DNA of 64,000 nucleotides from Quercus robur. Taxonomy: Eukaryota; Streptophyta; Magnoliopsida; Fagales; Fagaceae. Shown here in pieces: positions 11,130-24,015 of this stretch (its first letter is position 1; each line of letters starts with the position of its first letter). Location of the stretch: NCBI RefSeq assembly GCF_932294415.1, contig NC_065535.1, positions 8,903,001-8,967,000 on the forward strand, written 5' to 3'. Under the pieces are notes generated by a model, which searched no databases, was not told the DNA's origin, and saw nothing but the letters and a program-made list of their open reading frames with translations. The position numbers and the translations under genes are program-made.

Positions 11130-12796
11130 TGGTGCAATTTCTAGGTTTGGTTTACCAAAACTATTGGTTTGTTTGGGGCTTTTGGGCTGGGTTGGGCCAT
11201 TGCATTTATTGATAAGTTACCATGATTGAAACGTGAACTGGGATCCTGTATAGGAAAGCAAACTCAATGCTTGTTTTATTAAAAATAAATAAATAAATAA
11301 ACTAATGCATGTTTTGGATGCCGAAATAAAATTTTACTTAAAAAAAACATTTTAATTTTTCTATAAAGTAAATGTGCTCTGAATTAGGTTTTTTCCTCAA
11401 AATTTATCTACTTATTTGCTGAAAACTTATTAGCTAAAAGCTAAATTAGGTTTTTTTCCTCAAATTTTATCGGTTTATTTGTTGAAAATTTATCTACTTA
11501 TTAGCTAAAAGCTGGTAAAACTATATTTCTACCTAGATGATGTAAAACTTTACAAAGTTGTGCATAAGCAACTAAGTTGAAAAATAAACTATACTAGTTT
11601 AGGCATGGTATGTTAACTATGATTGTAGAATTTACTATACAAATATTAAGAACCTTCATAAAAACGTGGCCATATATTATATGAAAAATATTTAACAATG
11701 CTATAACATGGTTAATATTGCATAATTTTAGCATGATCATAGTGGTACTAGTACAAAGAAACCAATTCAATCAAGGCTAAAGTTGTTTACAAAAATATAT
11801 CAAATTAATGGTTTTTTTGGCAAAAAAAAAAAAAATTATAGTACCACCATTGCAATATTGTAAAAAAAACCAATAACTCTTCAAAAAATGCCTCATGGAA
11901 AACTCACTCCACAAAACGAGTTGAACCAGCTCCGGTATAGGTGTTAGTTGATATTGATCAACGATATGAACCTCTTGCCCATCCAATTCCCTACCAAATA
12001 TTGGTCCTATCTTTTCTTGCTCAAACCATATTGACTCGGCCTCTCATAAACTTCTTGAACTACAAAATGTTCAATTTGACACTGTTTATTAGTATGACAA
12101 AGTTTAATTTCCCAATTAGGGAGGCCTTCCTATTGAGCTACAACATAGTAAATTCGACTATGTTTATGTGCCCAGTGAGGGGTCTGAACCTTTTCTTAAA
12201 CATTAACATGACAAGATTGACAACACTTATTTGCCCAACAAGAGAGAAGTATTCTAGGTTGTATTGCTTGCTCCTGGATTCAGTAGTAGATCAAAAGGCT
12301 AACTTATTCAAAATCTTAAAATCTACGCTTATTTTCAACTCCCCAAAGCATTTCATCGCTTACTACGTCCTTCATAGTCTTTGGGTGCCTAGGTATCAAC
12401 TGTAAGTCTTTCCTTGTTTGAACCCCGCCCTTAACTTTAAGGCTATGTCATCCTAAGGTGCATCTTAAGGTGCTACATCTTGATATTCAAAGGCATTATA
12501 TCACTTCAGTTTCTTGCACTCTTGTGCAGCAGCTAGCTTAATCATTTGGCCATTTATACAATGATATAAGGTTTCAAGTGGTTTCATTGGCCAACTCAAG
12601 TAGCTTAACCATTAGGCCATTCAGACATAAGGCTTCAAGTGGTTTCATTTAGCCAATTCAAGAGGTTTCACTTGAACCCTGGGCTTCAAGTGGAGTTGCA
12701 TCTAGATTTAAAAAAAAAAAAAATGATATGTAAAATTGTAGAACTACCGAAATTTATGTGACAAAAACATCTTTGACTATTATAGATAGATTATAG
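11130..12796. repeat. Copy B of the duplicated claspin-gene 5' flank
   Basis: A tandem, uninterrupted counterpart of copy A. It starts with GATTGGTGCAATTTCTAGG and GGGCTGGGTTGGGCC, and runs through the GGTAAAACTATATTTCTACC, GTGGTACTAGTACAAAG and CCAATTAGGGAGGCC landmarks. It is matched almost base for base by copy C at 20724-22680. No gene is supported; the short open frames are repeated noise. Confidence 0.65.
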
Positions 12797-12814
12797 TCTA
12801 GTATACGAGTAGAA

Positions 12815-13560
12815 GATTGCTTCCTTGGCCTTCCTCATGATTATGGTATTAGCTCCTCCTTTAATATTGAGGATCTAGTTGCTCATAAAAGCCCCACAGC
12901 TACTCTTGATACCCCTTTTGATGAGTCTTTGCCTAATCCTATTGATGCCCCTATTCCCACCCCTTTACCCTTAAATCTGCTCTATGCACATAAAGAATCT
13001 ATTGATGCTATTTTAGATGAGCAGATTATTTCTACTAGGGATGGAGGATTTCGCCGTTTCCTAGTTCGGTGGCGAGGGCAACTGGATTCTGATTGCACAT
13101 GGATTACTCAAGATGGCTACAGTGACTGGATCCAGACTTGTTGGAGTGCTATCAGAGTTCTTTAGATTTCCACTCAACGGGATTAAGTTCTTCTCACCCG
13201 GTGGGAGTTGGTGCGGACATAAGGTACAAGCCCCCAATTACACGCACGTATAGGAGGAAGAGCAAAAGAAGACGGTCCAACCTGTGGCCTTATGGATGGA
13301 GCCTATTAGTTATTGGGCTTGAGACTAAGTAAGATTGAGCATTTAATAATTAGGGTTTCTTTATGCATTTTTATTGTTAGCTATTTAAGCACTTTTTTAT
13401 TATTATTGTAAGACAATTTTGAGAATTAAAAAAAAAAAATGTGTGTTTCAATTTTTGCTTGGTGTTGACTCCAAGCAGCCCTTAGGTGCTGACTCCTAGG
13501 GTTTATTTTATGGTTTAATTGTTCCATTGAAATAGTGTGGTTGTCCTACGTCAGGGGGTC
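12815..13560 (+). mobile_element. Ty3/Gypsy chromovirus fossil fragment (integrase C-terminus with chromodomain)
   Basis: The plus strand encodes the end of a Gypsy polyprotein. A linker matches HDYGISSSFNIEDLVAHK, then a chromodomain-like segment reads IDAILDEQIISTRDG, FRRFLVRWRGQ and CTWITQD. This is followed by non-coding sequence with a purine-rich tract near 13258-13275. Only the 3' part of the element is present, so it is a broken fossil. It abuts the right edge of copy B. LTR boundaries could not be set. Confidence 0.7.
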
Positions 13561-14104
13561 TACTAAGCCTAATCATAAAATAATTTAATTTATAGTTTAC
13601 CAATAAAGTTGTACCAGTCAGCCTTATAGCTTGTTAGATTAACTTGTTAGTTGTTAGTAGCATTCAAATTTTATTGGATGTCCTTGAAGGAAGGGAACGT
13701 TTGCTTCGTAATTAATAAAGACTTGCAAGTTCTGAATATAAACTAATGCCATGTGAAGTTTCATGGAATGTCATATACATGGTCTAGAGCAGCCTATTGG
13801 AGAGTAATGACAATTAGTACAACTTTATGAGTCATCATGATGAATGAGAGTATTATTCCAATAAGCCAACATTTTGGGGTTTACACGCGGTGATGCACTT
13901 TGAAGGAACAAGAAAGATGCGTAAGATACTGAAGGCAATCAAATAATCAAATCATCTTGATGTTTCTATTTTCATTTTCAACTAGAACTAGGATTACATA
14001 ATTATTGTGTCCAAGAGGAAAGACGAATTCTGTTATTTCAACATAGAACACCGTAGGCTGTAGCAAATGAAAACATCTAAAAAATGGACCTATTTTTTTT
14101 ATTT
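13561..14104. other. Intergenic and subtilase 3' UTR
   Basis: AT-rich sequence with no supported gene. The part next to 14104 is presumably the 3' UTR of the minus-strand subtilase. Nothing else is recognised. Confidence 0.4.
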
Positions 14105-17100
14105 CTAGCTAGCAAGATTCACTGCAATAGGACTCCTGACTGAGTGCTTGCCGTCTGACCAAATCATATCTCCAAATACATAGCCAGCTCTAGTGCCTAA
14201 TTTGGCAAAATTGGGCGTAATAATAACCTGGAAGGTCTTCTTTTCACCAGTTGTCTTGAACTCCAAAACTCTAGGTTTGACAGTGACGAAAACTGCAAAG
14301 GGTTGCCTGACACGCACATTGTATGTGCCTGGAGAACCAACGTTAGTTACTGTTCTAGTAAGAGTCACCTTGCGTGCTTGGATATTAGGAACTGCAATTG
14401 AAGGGTAGTTGAAGTCCTCTATACTGAAAGTATCAGGACATGAATAAGGCTTCTGAGAAAATAATCGGATCATGGTATCATTGTAGCCACGAGCACATAA
14501 GAAGTTCAAGTAATCTTCAGTGGTTGCATCATAAACGAGTCCAGGGTCCATTGCACGGTTTGGGTTCACATGTCCTGAACCATAGGCAAATGGTGTCGCT
14601 TCGACAGTGGATGAGTCCAAAATTGACTTCCTGGTGTTATCTAGGGTTTTTCCTGGATTTGAAAATGGAAATGGAAAGATTAGAGGTGGTGAACAAGAAT
14701 GTGCGACACTTCTCTGACTTCACAGCACGAAGGATTTGCAATATGAACTTAAAGAGAATGTTTACCTGTAGTCATGATTGCAGATTTGATAGCTGACGGA
14801 CTCCAGAGAGGGTACCGTGTTTTGAGAAGGCCAACAATGCCAGCAACATGAGGACATGACATGGAAGTGCCAGAGAGTACAGAGTATGGAAATCGGCGTT
14901 GGTCATTATCTAATCCAGTGGGACTTTCTGCTTCGGTGAAAGCAGCAAGTATGCTCACTCCTGGTCCAGTGATATCAGGCTGCAATTAACACAAAAAGTT
15001 AAGCACATAAGAGAATCTACACATGATGTATACTTGAAAATAATACCCAAAAAAAAAAAATGTTGAAGATTGAATTGCTTTGCAGACCTTGAGAATTGCT
15101 GGCTCAATGTTACTGGGTCCCCTAGATGAGAATGCAGCCATAAATGGTGCTGGCTTTACTCCTAATAGTGTCTTTACATCAGTAACGAAAGCAGTGGGGT
15201 TCCTATTACAAAGAAATATCCATTCATAACAATTATAACTTGTTAGAAAATAATCTTGGGTCTAACTAGTTCAAAAATGACTATAAGAAGTGAAAAAGAT
15301 AAGTACTTGGTTCTGTTAAGGTAAGCAAATATGATTTGGCCATCATTATAGTTTATATGTGAAGCAGGTAGCACATGAGGATCAGCTGAAAGATCATTCC
15401 CATCAGTCACATTATTAGCCAATATCATACCTACAGCACCTGCCCTATGACACTCACTGCCCTTTTCAACTCTTGCATTCTCCCCTCGTAGACACAACAC
15501 AATCTTGCCTTTCACCTTTTTTGGATCAAGACTTCCAGCATAACAAAGCAGACTACCAGGAAAGATTGAAAAAAAAAAAAAAAAAAAAAACTCAGTTTTA
15601 TATGGTAGAGAATTGAAGAAAGGTAATCATACAATTTGATATTACAAAATTATATGTGCTATATTGAGGACATGGAGTGGTTGTGCTTACGCGGATGTGG
15701 TGGATACGTTTGCAATATTGGCATTTGCAGCACTAATCAATGGATAGAACTTTCCACCTGGCACGCCTGAAGCTGAAAGACTTACTCCCTAACAATGAAA
15801 ATTAGGAATGTCACTACAACTGTTTTCATGTAATGAAAAAGGATAACTTACATATTTCTTGTCAAAAGTTGCATTTGGAGGAAATTTTTAAAAATTCTGG
15901 TCTTTTCCAGAACTAGTTTATCAATAATGCTCTCTTGAATGTGCATTATATGGAAAAAAAAAAATGGTAGGATTGAACTCCCACCTTATCCAACTGCAAC
16001 GCTAGAGGCAAAGCACCTTAGTATTAAGATTCAAATAATTGTTGCAAAATCAATGTAAGGGCATAGCTGAAAAAGCAAACAGCTCAGAACTTGGCTAGCC
16101 ACAACTCACTTTCGTGTTATACGCATACTGAAATTAATCCCTAGAATATTTTTTTACATGGACTGAAAAATAAGATACACAATACCTTGATTTGCTTCTT
16201 GTTGCCAAGAGAAACATAGTTAGCAAGATTCCTGTCTGTTGTACTAGCCCCAACTGTGAAAATCCATGGAGCCACATTTTCTACAGTCTCCAGAATTGGT
16301 CCAGAATTGCCAGCTGAGCAAACCACAGCAATATTATTCTTAACAGCATGGAAGGAACTTATTGATAGCCCATCCCTGAAAAATTCAGTGCTAGAGGCAC
16401 CAATAGACATTGAGAGCACATCAACACCATCACTTATTGCAGCATCAACGGCAGCCATGATATCTGCATCATAGCACCCGCCAGCAGACTCAGTTGCTGG
16501 CCAGCAGACCTTGTAGGCAGCCACGCGGGCTCTTGGTGATCCACCTGAAGCAGTGCCATTGGCAAAGCCAAGAATACTAGTGTGGGGAACAAAGTTACCA
16601 CCAGCGGTAGATAAGGTATGGGTGCCATGGCCCCCCAGATCACGAGCAGAGTTAAGGGATTCGTTAAGAGAAGTTTTTAATGCTGCAGCATAACCTTTGT
16701 TGAAGTACCGAACTCCAATCAACTTCCTGCATACATAACAATTAAAAATGGTGAAGCCGGGCCATATTCAAATGTGAACATATGAGAATAGAGAGCATAT
16801 AGGGAAGCCTTACTTAGTAGAAACACAAGCAAATACCAGATTGACTTAACAAGAATGACTAGAGGGTGATTTCTATCTAATCATATTACATTAGAAGCCA
16901 TTCCACGTGGTTTTTTGCTTTGAAAATTTACTTAAGCATTTAAGACATGATAATTCCCATGAAGCTAAATTAGCACACTTTGTTTTCAAGTGTGACAATG
17001 AACCACCTTAGTTCTTTCAATAGCTTTTCAAAATTTATGAACTCAATTTTGCTATCAAAATCGAAACTCTGTTTCTTTTTGGTTATCAACATAAACTTCT

Positions 17101-18881
17101 TGATAGTATTCATAAAATCTTTCAATATGAACTCATTAAGGCAATACACACAATCGGATGAGGTATTTCCTATTCAAAATTTGTTAGAGAATTGGCATGA
17201 GTGGAGGGGAAAAAAAAAAGACCTGTTGCAACGAACTCCATCTTTATAGCCAGGTTGACAGATGCCACGCCATTTGGCTGGGATGGGACCATACCCCTTA
17301 TCTTGGAAGCTCTTTGATTCTGGCCAAGCACCTAGCACAATCCCATTGAAAAAAGAGCGCACACCATAAAATGTCAAAACAAAATAGCAATTAACATAGG
17401 AAAATTTGCACAAATATTTTTTATATATACATGTGAACATATTGCATATATGGATAATTGATATTTATTTCTTTGGTGACTCACACTTGCAAAATTTGAA
17501 TGATAACAAATATCAAGTTGCAAAGATAAGAATAAGTGAATGTGGATAACCTAAGCAATGGAGGAATTAATAGAGAGAGAGAGAGAGTTACAATCATAAT
17601 ATAAAAGGTATATTTATTTTATATATATATATAGATATAGTACTATGGGTTGTTAAAAAACAAACATGCCATGAATCTCTAATATATAATATTTTATAAC
17701 ATGAGATCAGCACACTCCAATCTGAAAAATATAAAATTGGGTTGGTCAAATCAACTAAGAAACGTCATACGTTGGTTTGAAATATATCAAAATTGACCTG
17801 ATAATTGATCTAGTAAAAAGAAGAGTTTGGAGTCAAATATGTTCATGTCAAAGCAGTAATACAAAGCATATGATTTCATCATATAGCCAACTTTAAGGGC
17901 TAGAAACATGCATGCAACATTTTCATATTTCTTCACACTTTGTGAAAGGAAAAAGCAATCAATCTTGAAGTAAAAGAGAATATAAGACTCACCGGTGTCA
18001 AGGGTTCCAATGACTACGTCTTCACCATACCTCCCTGCTTTCCATGCTGATGAATCAGGAATTTGTCCATCTTTAGTAAGCCCAAGAAATTCCCATGACC
18101 GGGTTGTGTGCAGTTTTCTTGGTAGGTTTGGGAATACTGATATTACTTTTGGATCCTCTGCAAGTGAAAACACAGCCATTGTCAGATATGGTCCTAACTG
18201 CTTAAATTTAGCTTGCAACAGGGACAGAAACAGAGGAAAACAGAGCCATCGATATAAAAATCTAGAGAACTGAATTAGATTGTATTCCTCACTTGCAATC
18301 TCTGCTGCTTCTTTCTCATCAAGCATTGCAGCAAATCCATTGATATGTCTTGTATAAGAGTAAATGATTGCATCCTTAGCCTTCACAGTACTGTGCAAGA
18401 AATTTATAAATAACAAAGTTGTCATTTTTATTCAACATTGACCAAAAAGAAAAAAGAAAGAGGAACATAAGTTATACAGGACCCCTGTTATCAAATTTTA
18501 TACCTTCCTACGAATGATCCAAGCATGTCTAAATGAGAATTCGTCACACTGTCACGTTCTTGCAATGAAGCATCAAATAGATGCGATTGTGCTCCCATGT
18601 ACACAACATAAGACTGCACCAAGATGTAAAAATTAAGGCCATTGATGAAACAGTTATAGAAGTCTATCAAATACCCAGATCAATACTGGTACATATATTT
18701 AGAACCTGAAATTTTATTCACATGCATAAAATATCAAAACCTTTTCATGAAAACAAAAAACATAGAACTTTGAATGACAACACCAAAATGTTGTTACCTT
18801 TTTAGCGCCATTGGTGGTGGTATGCAAAAGAAAGAAAACAACAAGGGGTAAAAGAAGCGAGGGGAGAAAAGAAAGGGCCAT
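14105..18881 (-). CDS. Subtilisin-like serine protease (plant subtilase, SBT5-like)
   Basis: Eleven exons join in frame to 775 residues: 18798-18881, 18504-18613, 18293-18390, 17993-18157, 17223-17331, 16186-16726, 15691-15788, 15307-15552, 15088-15202, 14766-14979 and 14105-14652. The signal peptide ([20 protein letters not shown]) is followed by an I9 prodomain ([11 protein letters not shown] to about residue 115). The catalytic Asp151 lies in VVIGTLDTG, His222 in GGHGTH, the oxyanion Asn329 in SAGNSGP and Ser561 in [15 protein letters not shown]-type insert (about 385-480, exon 8) and a C-terminal Fn3-like domain (from about 670) complete the family layout. Length and catalytic set are normal, so the enzyme should be a secreted, apoplastic protease. 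The many-exon structure fits the SBT5/AIR3 branch. Its substrate cannot be read from sequence. The residue after DTG is Ala where Val is usual. Confidence 0.92.
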
Positions 18882-18971
18882 TTTTTTTTTCCCTATCAAC
18901 TCTCTCAAGTCACAAAACCAAAGAATAAAATTTTGTGACTAGAGATAGTAAAGAGACTCTGCTTTCCTCTG

Positions 18972-18979
18972 CTTTTATA
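18972..18979 (-). promoter_or_regulatory. Putative TATA box of the subtilase gene
   Basis: On the minus strand TATAAAAG lies about 90 bases upstream of the ATG at 18881. This predicts a transcription start near 18945 and a 5' UTR of about 60 bases. Confidence 0.55.
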
Positions 18980-19113
18980 ACTCAGTTTTGCTGTGTCTTT
19001 GGATGATACAGATTATTGGTCATCCTTCAATAACGGAAACTAGTATGGTTTTGCCATTTCAAGACGATAACCTTTCAATTGAATATGGTCAATTTAGACA
19101 GAATGGGCTTCTG

Positions 19114-19155
<42 letters not shown>
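19114..19155. repeat. Poly-A tract of about 42 bases
   Basis: A long uninterrupted A run upstream of the subtilase promoter. It could be the tail of a retroposed sequence or simple slippage; no SINE or LINE body is recognised next to it. Confidence 0.7.
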
Positions 19156-19157
<2 letters not shown>

Positions 19158-20020
19158 CCGAATGACTTTGCGATTCTTTTTTATTCAAATACCATTTTTT
19201 TTTTCCAAAAATGACACGTACAGTTGTTACATGGTTGGAAATGATGTGTTTGTGTTCTGAAAAAAGTGTTTCTGAGTTTTGTTGTCTAATTCTTTGGCCT
19301 CAAAAGGAGGAGGACCTAGGAAGAGAAGAGAAAATTTCTTATCATTTTGTGTCTGTGATGTAAATGTAACCACCATTACTCTAAAGCAGGCTAAAAATGG
19401 AACAAGATGACCTACTGTTACCTACTGCCTTTGGGAACTACTAGCTGGTATCTTGCGCGATGCGCGGTGTATTTTGATAAATTTTGTAAGAAATTATTTA
19501 TGTCTTATTGATTTTATGAATACTATTGGAGGAAAATTCTTCTAATTTATGCAACCAAGATATGTCACCAAATCACACCGTTCACATTGTCGCCTACAAA
19601 TTTTAATTGAACTAAAAGTAGCCAAAAACAAATCCTTACCAAGTATATGCATCATATGAAATATCCAAAATATACATTGGCACATAATATGAAAAAATAA
19701 GCCTAAATACATTACAATGCTACATAAGTAAAAACGTATACATAAAATGTAAACAAAATATTTAAAATGAACATAATATTTTGAAAATTAACATCTCTCA
19801 AAAAGAAAACCAAAGATATTGTGAGAAAAATTATGGAAGTTTAATTTCCAAGTCCAATGAAAGTGAGGATTTATATTGGACAAATGTGGAGACAAATAAT
19901 ATTTACCTAATTCATTGAATCCGACTCTTACAATTCTACATTGTAGTTAGTTTTATGCATAAAATTGAAAAGTTTTCTTAATTCTTATATTTCCCATTAC
20001 TTTTTAGATCCATCTATATC
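19156..20020. other. Intergenic, no gene recognised
   Basis: AT-rich. At 19440-19475 the word TTGCGCGATGCGCGGTG stands out. A related word (CCTGTGCATATGCAC) occurs at 42171-42186, which suggests a short dispersed repeat. No coding or RNA gene is seen. Confidence 0.4.
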
Positions 20021-20724
20021 TGTGGGGGCCAGTTAATTAGGAGGTACTATTAAGGCTGTGCTAACTAGGCCTATGGCCCGATCCGAGGACATTAGACCAT
20101 TCGAGGAAGTCTAGATAAGATTATAAGGAGAACGGAGTAAAGATAAGAGTAGAGATAATATGAGAAAAGTCCAACAAGTGTCCGAGGTCAGTAAGAGTGT
20201 CATATCATCATGGACTTTCTTCAAAGTTACGTCACCACTAAGGGTTAGACGTTGGACAAGGGATAAGAAAGGAGAAGGGCAACAAATATCTTCAAAAAGC
20301 TGCTACCTCCGCATTAAATAACCCTCAACCAACTATCTGATTGCATTAATGTGGAAGTGATGCCTGAACAGTGATCAAGCAGCTTTACAGCTACTAGTTG
20401 ATGGTTTTGGGAGGTGCTAAATGGGTAAGGAAGGAGTTTCCTGAATCTAACCTACACGTGTATGGTAGGGATGATACCAAGATTGTAGTATATAACATGG
20501 GAAGATGTACTAAAAGAGGGAGATCGGGAAAAAATCAAGCAATTTTAGAACAAGACTGCGAACTCTTGTATAATTTTATTGATCAACAAGACAATATAAT
20601 ATAAACTCCTCAAGCTAGTTTGAGGACAGATTTTCTCATCCTACTTGTGTCTAACAGCCTTAAATTACCAAATTTTATCGTTTTTCTTCTGGAATAGATC
20701 TAGTTCTTTCATCCACGCTTTACA
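20021..20724 (+). mobile_element. Solo LTR, same family as 7233-7946
   Basis: It begins TGTGGGGGCC and follows the 7233 LTR through CCGAGGAC, GTGGAAGTGATGCCTGAACA, CTACACGTGT and GTATATAACATG to CACGCTTTACA. It directly abuts copy C of the duplicated flank. No matching target-site duplication was found (ATATC on the left, AATTT on the right), consistent with rearrangement at its right edge. Fossil, non-coding. Confidence 0.65.
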
Positions 20725-22680
20725 AATTTCAATTTGACACCATTTATTTCTCCAATTAGGGAGGCCCTCCTCTTAACGGTAACACAGTAAATTCGACTAT
20801 GCTTATATGCCCTAACCCTCTTCTTGAATATAAATAGTGAAAAAATGATAATTATTTTCCCAATAAGGGAGAACATCTTGTCCTCTCCTTTCTAAAGCAT
20901 GAAGTCTATTCGACCTTCGAAGGCATTGTATCACTTCAGTTTCTTATAGTCCATAACTCTCACACACTCTCTTGTCTAATTTCTTTCTTTCCAGTAAGGG
21001 TGGCTCAACTATTAGGCCATTTAGACAATAAGTTTTTGTTGTGATTGGTGTAATTTCTAGGTTTAGTTTACCAAATCTATTGGTTTGTTTGGGGCTTTTG
21101 GGCTGGGTTGGGCCGTTGCATTTATTGATATGTTACCATGATTGAAATGTGGACTGGGATCCTATATAGGAAAGCAAACTTAATGCTTGTTTTATTCAAG
21201 GAAAAATAAATAAATAAACTAATGCATGTTTTGGATGCCGAAATAAAATTTTACTTAAAAAAAACATTTGAATTTTTCTATAAAGTAAATGTGCTCTGAA
21301 TTAGGTTTTTTCCTCAAAATTTATCTACTTATTTGCTAAAAACTTATTAGCTAAAAGCTAAATTAGGTTTTTTTCCTCAAATTTTATCAGTTTATTTGTT
21401 GAAAATTTATATACTTATTAGCTAAAAGCTGGTAAAACTACATTTCTACCTAGATGATGTAAAACTTTACAAAGTTGTGCATAAGCAACTAAGTTGAAAA
21501 ATAAACTATACTAGTTTAGGCATGGTATGTTAACTATGATTGTAGAATTTACTATACAAATATTAAGAACCTTCATAAAAACGTGGCCATATATTATATG
21601 AAAAATATTTAACAATGCAATAACATGGTTAATATTGCATAATTTTAGCATGATCATAGTGGTACTAGTACAAAGAAACCAATTCAATCGAGGCTAAAGT
21701 TGGTTACAAAAATATATCAAATTAATGGTTTTTTTGGCCAAAAAAAAAAAAATTATAGTACCACCATTGCAATATTGTAAAAAAAACCAATAACTCTTCA
21801 AAAAATGCCTCACAGAAAACTCACTCCATAAAACGAGTTGAACCAGCTCCGGTATAGGTGTTAGTTGATATTGATCAACGATATGAACCTCTTGCCCATC
21901 CAATTCCCTACCAAATATTGGTCCTATATTATCTTGCTCAAACCATATTGACTCGGCCTCTCATAAACTTCTTGAACTACAAAATGTTCAGTTTGACACT
22001 GTTTATTAGTATGACAAAGTTTAATTTCCCAATTAGGGAGGCCTTCCTATTGAGCTACAACATGGTAAATTCGACTATGTTTATGTGCCCAGTGAGGGGT
22101 CTGAACCTTTTTCTTAAACGTCAACACGACAAGATTGACAACACTTATTTGACTAACAAGAGAGAAGTATTCCAGGTTGTATTGCTTGCTCCTGGATTCA
22201 GCAGTAGATCAAAAGGTTAACTTATTCAAAATCTTCAAATTTATGCTTATTTTCAACTCCCCAAAGCATTTCATCGCTTACTACGTCCTTCATAGTCTCT
22301 GGGTGCCTAGGTATCTACTTAAGGCTATGTCATCCTAAGGTGCATCCTAAGGTGCTACATCTTGATATTCAAAGGCATTATATTGCTTCAGTTTCTTGCA
22401 CTCTTGTGCAGCAGCTATCTTAATCATTTGGTCATTTAGACAATGACATAAGGTTTCAAGTGGTTTCATTGGCCAATTCAAGTAGCTTAACCATTAGGCC
22501 ATTCAGACATAAGGCTTCAAGTGGTTTCATTTAGCCAATTCAAGAGGTTTCACTTGAACCCTGGGCTTCAAGTGGAGTTGCATCTAGATTTAAAAAAAAA
22601 AAAAAAATGATATGTAAAATTGTAGAACTATCGAAATTTATGTGACAAAAACATCTTTGACTATTATAGATAGATTATAG
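20724..22680. repeat. Copy C: near-identical dispersed copy of 10808-12796
   Basis: This block matches the tail of copy A plus all of copy B, with roughly one to three differences per 60 bases by eye. It lacks about 35 bases that copy B has near 12400-12435. The left edge coincides with the end of an LTR and the right edge with the start of a MITE. It lies upstream of the subtilase, transposed about 10 kb from its source in the same orientation. Confidence 0.8.
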
Positions 22681-22684
22681 ATAT

Positions 22685-22944
22685 AGTGCCCGTTTGGAGA
22701 GCACTGAAAGTTGCGGTGTGTTTTACCTTTCACGTTTTGCCTTTTTTTTTTTTTATTCAGCCGCAACATTTGACTAAGTCTTCCGTGAACAGTGCATTCG
22801 TGCACTGTTCATGTACCCATAAATTTCACTTTTCAGCAACTTTTTCATTAAAAATGGGTCCCGCGATACTATTTACACATTTAAAAATTATTTTGCTACA
22901 GTGTTTTCAGTTTCAGCAACAATAAACTCAATCCAAACGGACCT
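22685..22944. mobile_element. MITE with CCGTTTGGA-type ends and internal perfect hairpin
   Basis: The left end TGCCCGTTTGGA and right end TCCAAACGGACC are inverted matches. The interior has a perfect hairpin, GAACAGTGCA (22787-22796), loop TTCG, TGCACTGTTC (22801-22810). Shared words (GGGTCCC, AAAATTATTTTGC, CAGTGTTTTCAG) relate it to the element at 59254-59537 and the fragment at 41443-41600. Flanks TAGATATAG and TATAAATAG may be a decayed target duplication. Probably hAT-like and non-autonomous. Confidence 0.6.
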
Positions 22945-23063
22945 ATAAATAGATGTATTATATATCATTAACTACTCAAGTGGGAACTCCACAAGGAGTT
23001 CTATCCCTATAATAATTTATTAAAAAAAGAGTTTAGATAATTTGATGAATGTTTGTTTGTTTT

Positions 23064-23095
<32 letters not shown>

Positions 23096-24015
23096 CACGC
23101 AAAATACATGTATGGACAAATCACTAACCCAGCCTAACCCAAACCAATCCGTGCAGGTCGGGTTGGGTTAAAAATTTTGTAACCTAATAAAATCATGAAA
23201 AAATGTAAAAACCATCCAACCCGATATACCCAGTTGAAGTGCATCACACTATCACTAAAGACTCCTACCTTGGCGGTACTCCTCAACAAGACTCCTACCA
23301 AATATTACTACCTTGGCAATACTTTGGTCTTTTAAATTAAAGATAGAATTGGATTCTTAAATACTGATATTTGTTTTTCTTGCATACCATACCGTGCGGC
23401 ATTCTTCCCTTCTATTCCCAATGTTTTTCAAATCCGTGATTATCAATGTACGTGTCGCACAAAATTCTGTTTATATTCATTATGTCTTTTAAAGTTCCAT
23501 GTTTTTCTTTTCAATTATGCAGAAATAGGTATTTATTTATATTAAAATTTTAAATATGCGAAGCTACAGTTTACAAACTTTATATATACTTCTCAAACAA
23601 TCCTAAATATTCAGCAGTCTAATTTGTTTGTAGACAAATGCAATTTTTACTGTAATTAGTCACATTAGGTTATTATTTTGGTTTATAGATTAATATACTT
23701 GTTAGGAACTGAATGCTAATATATGATCAGTTTTCAAGTCAGCGTTCATTGCGGATTTTATTGGGTTGCGGTGTTTGAAAATTAAACCAAAATTCACTTA
23801 CATATTTTTTTGTCCTCGGAGAAGTTTCTCTTTAGAAAATTTCAGTAGATTGTGTTTTTTGTCCTTGGATTGTATCATGTATGGCTTTTGTTTTTATTGG
23901 GTCTTGTTTGATTTAACTGATTTTTAATTTCACTGTTAAGGTTTCAAGTTTGTATATATAACGTAGTATTCAAAATTCATCTCCTCCTCATTAACAGGCA
24001 GTCAGATTGATTACA
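22945..24015. other. Intergenic and F-box gene promoter
   Basis: Contains a T run of about 30 bases near 23066-23095 and otherwise AT-rich unique-looking sequence. A TATA-like word (TATATATAA) at about 23951-23960 lies some 60 bases upstream of the ATG at 24016 and may be the F-box gene's TATA box. Nothing else is recognised. Confidence 0.4.

Noticed and set aside
11941-12405. 154-residue open frame, and its counterpart at 21858-22220
   Set aside because: It lies in the duplicated non-coding flank, differs in length between near-identical copies, and has no recognisable domain.
12929-13165. Chromodomain-like open frame considered as a host chromatin gene
   Set aside because: The upstream sequence reads as the tail of a Gypsy integrase, so it is a retroelement fossil, not a host gene.
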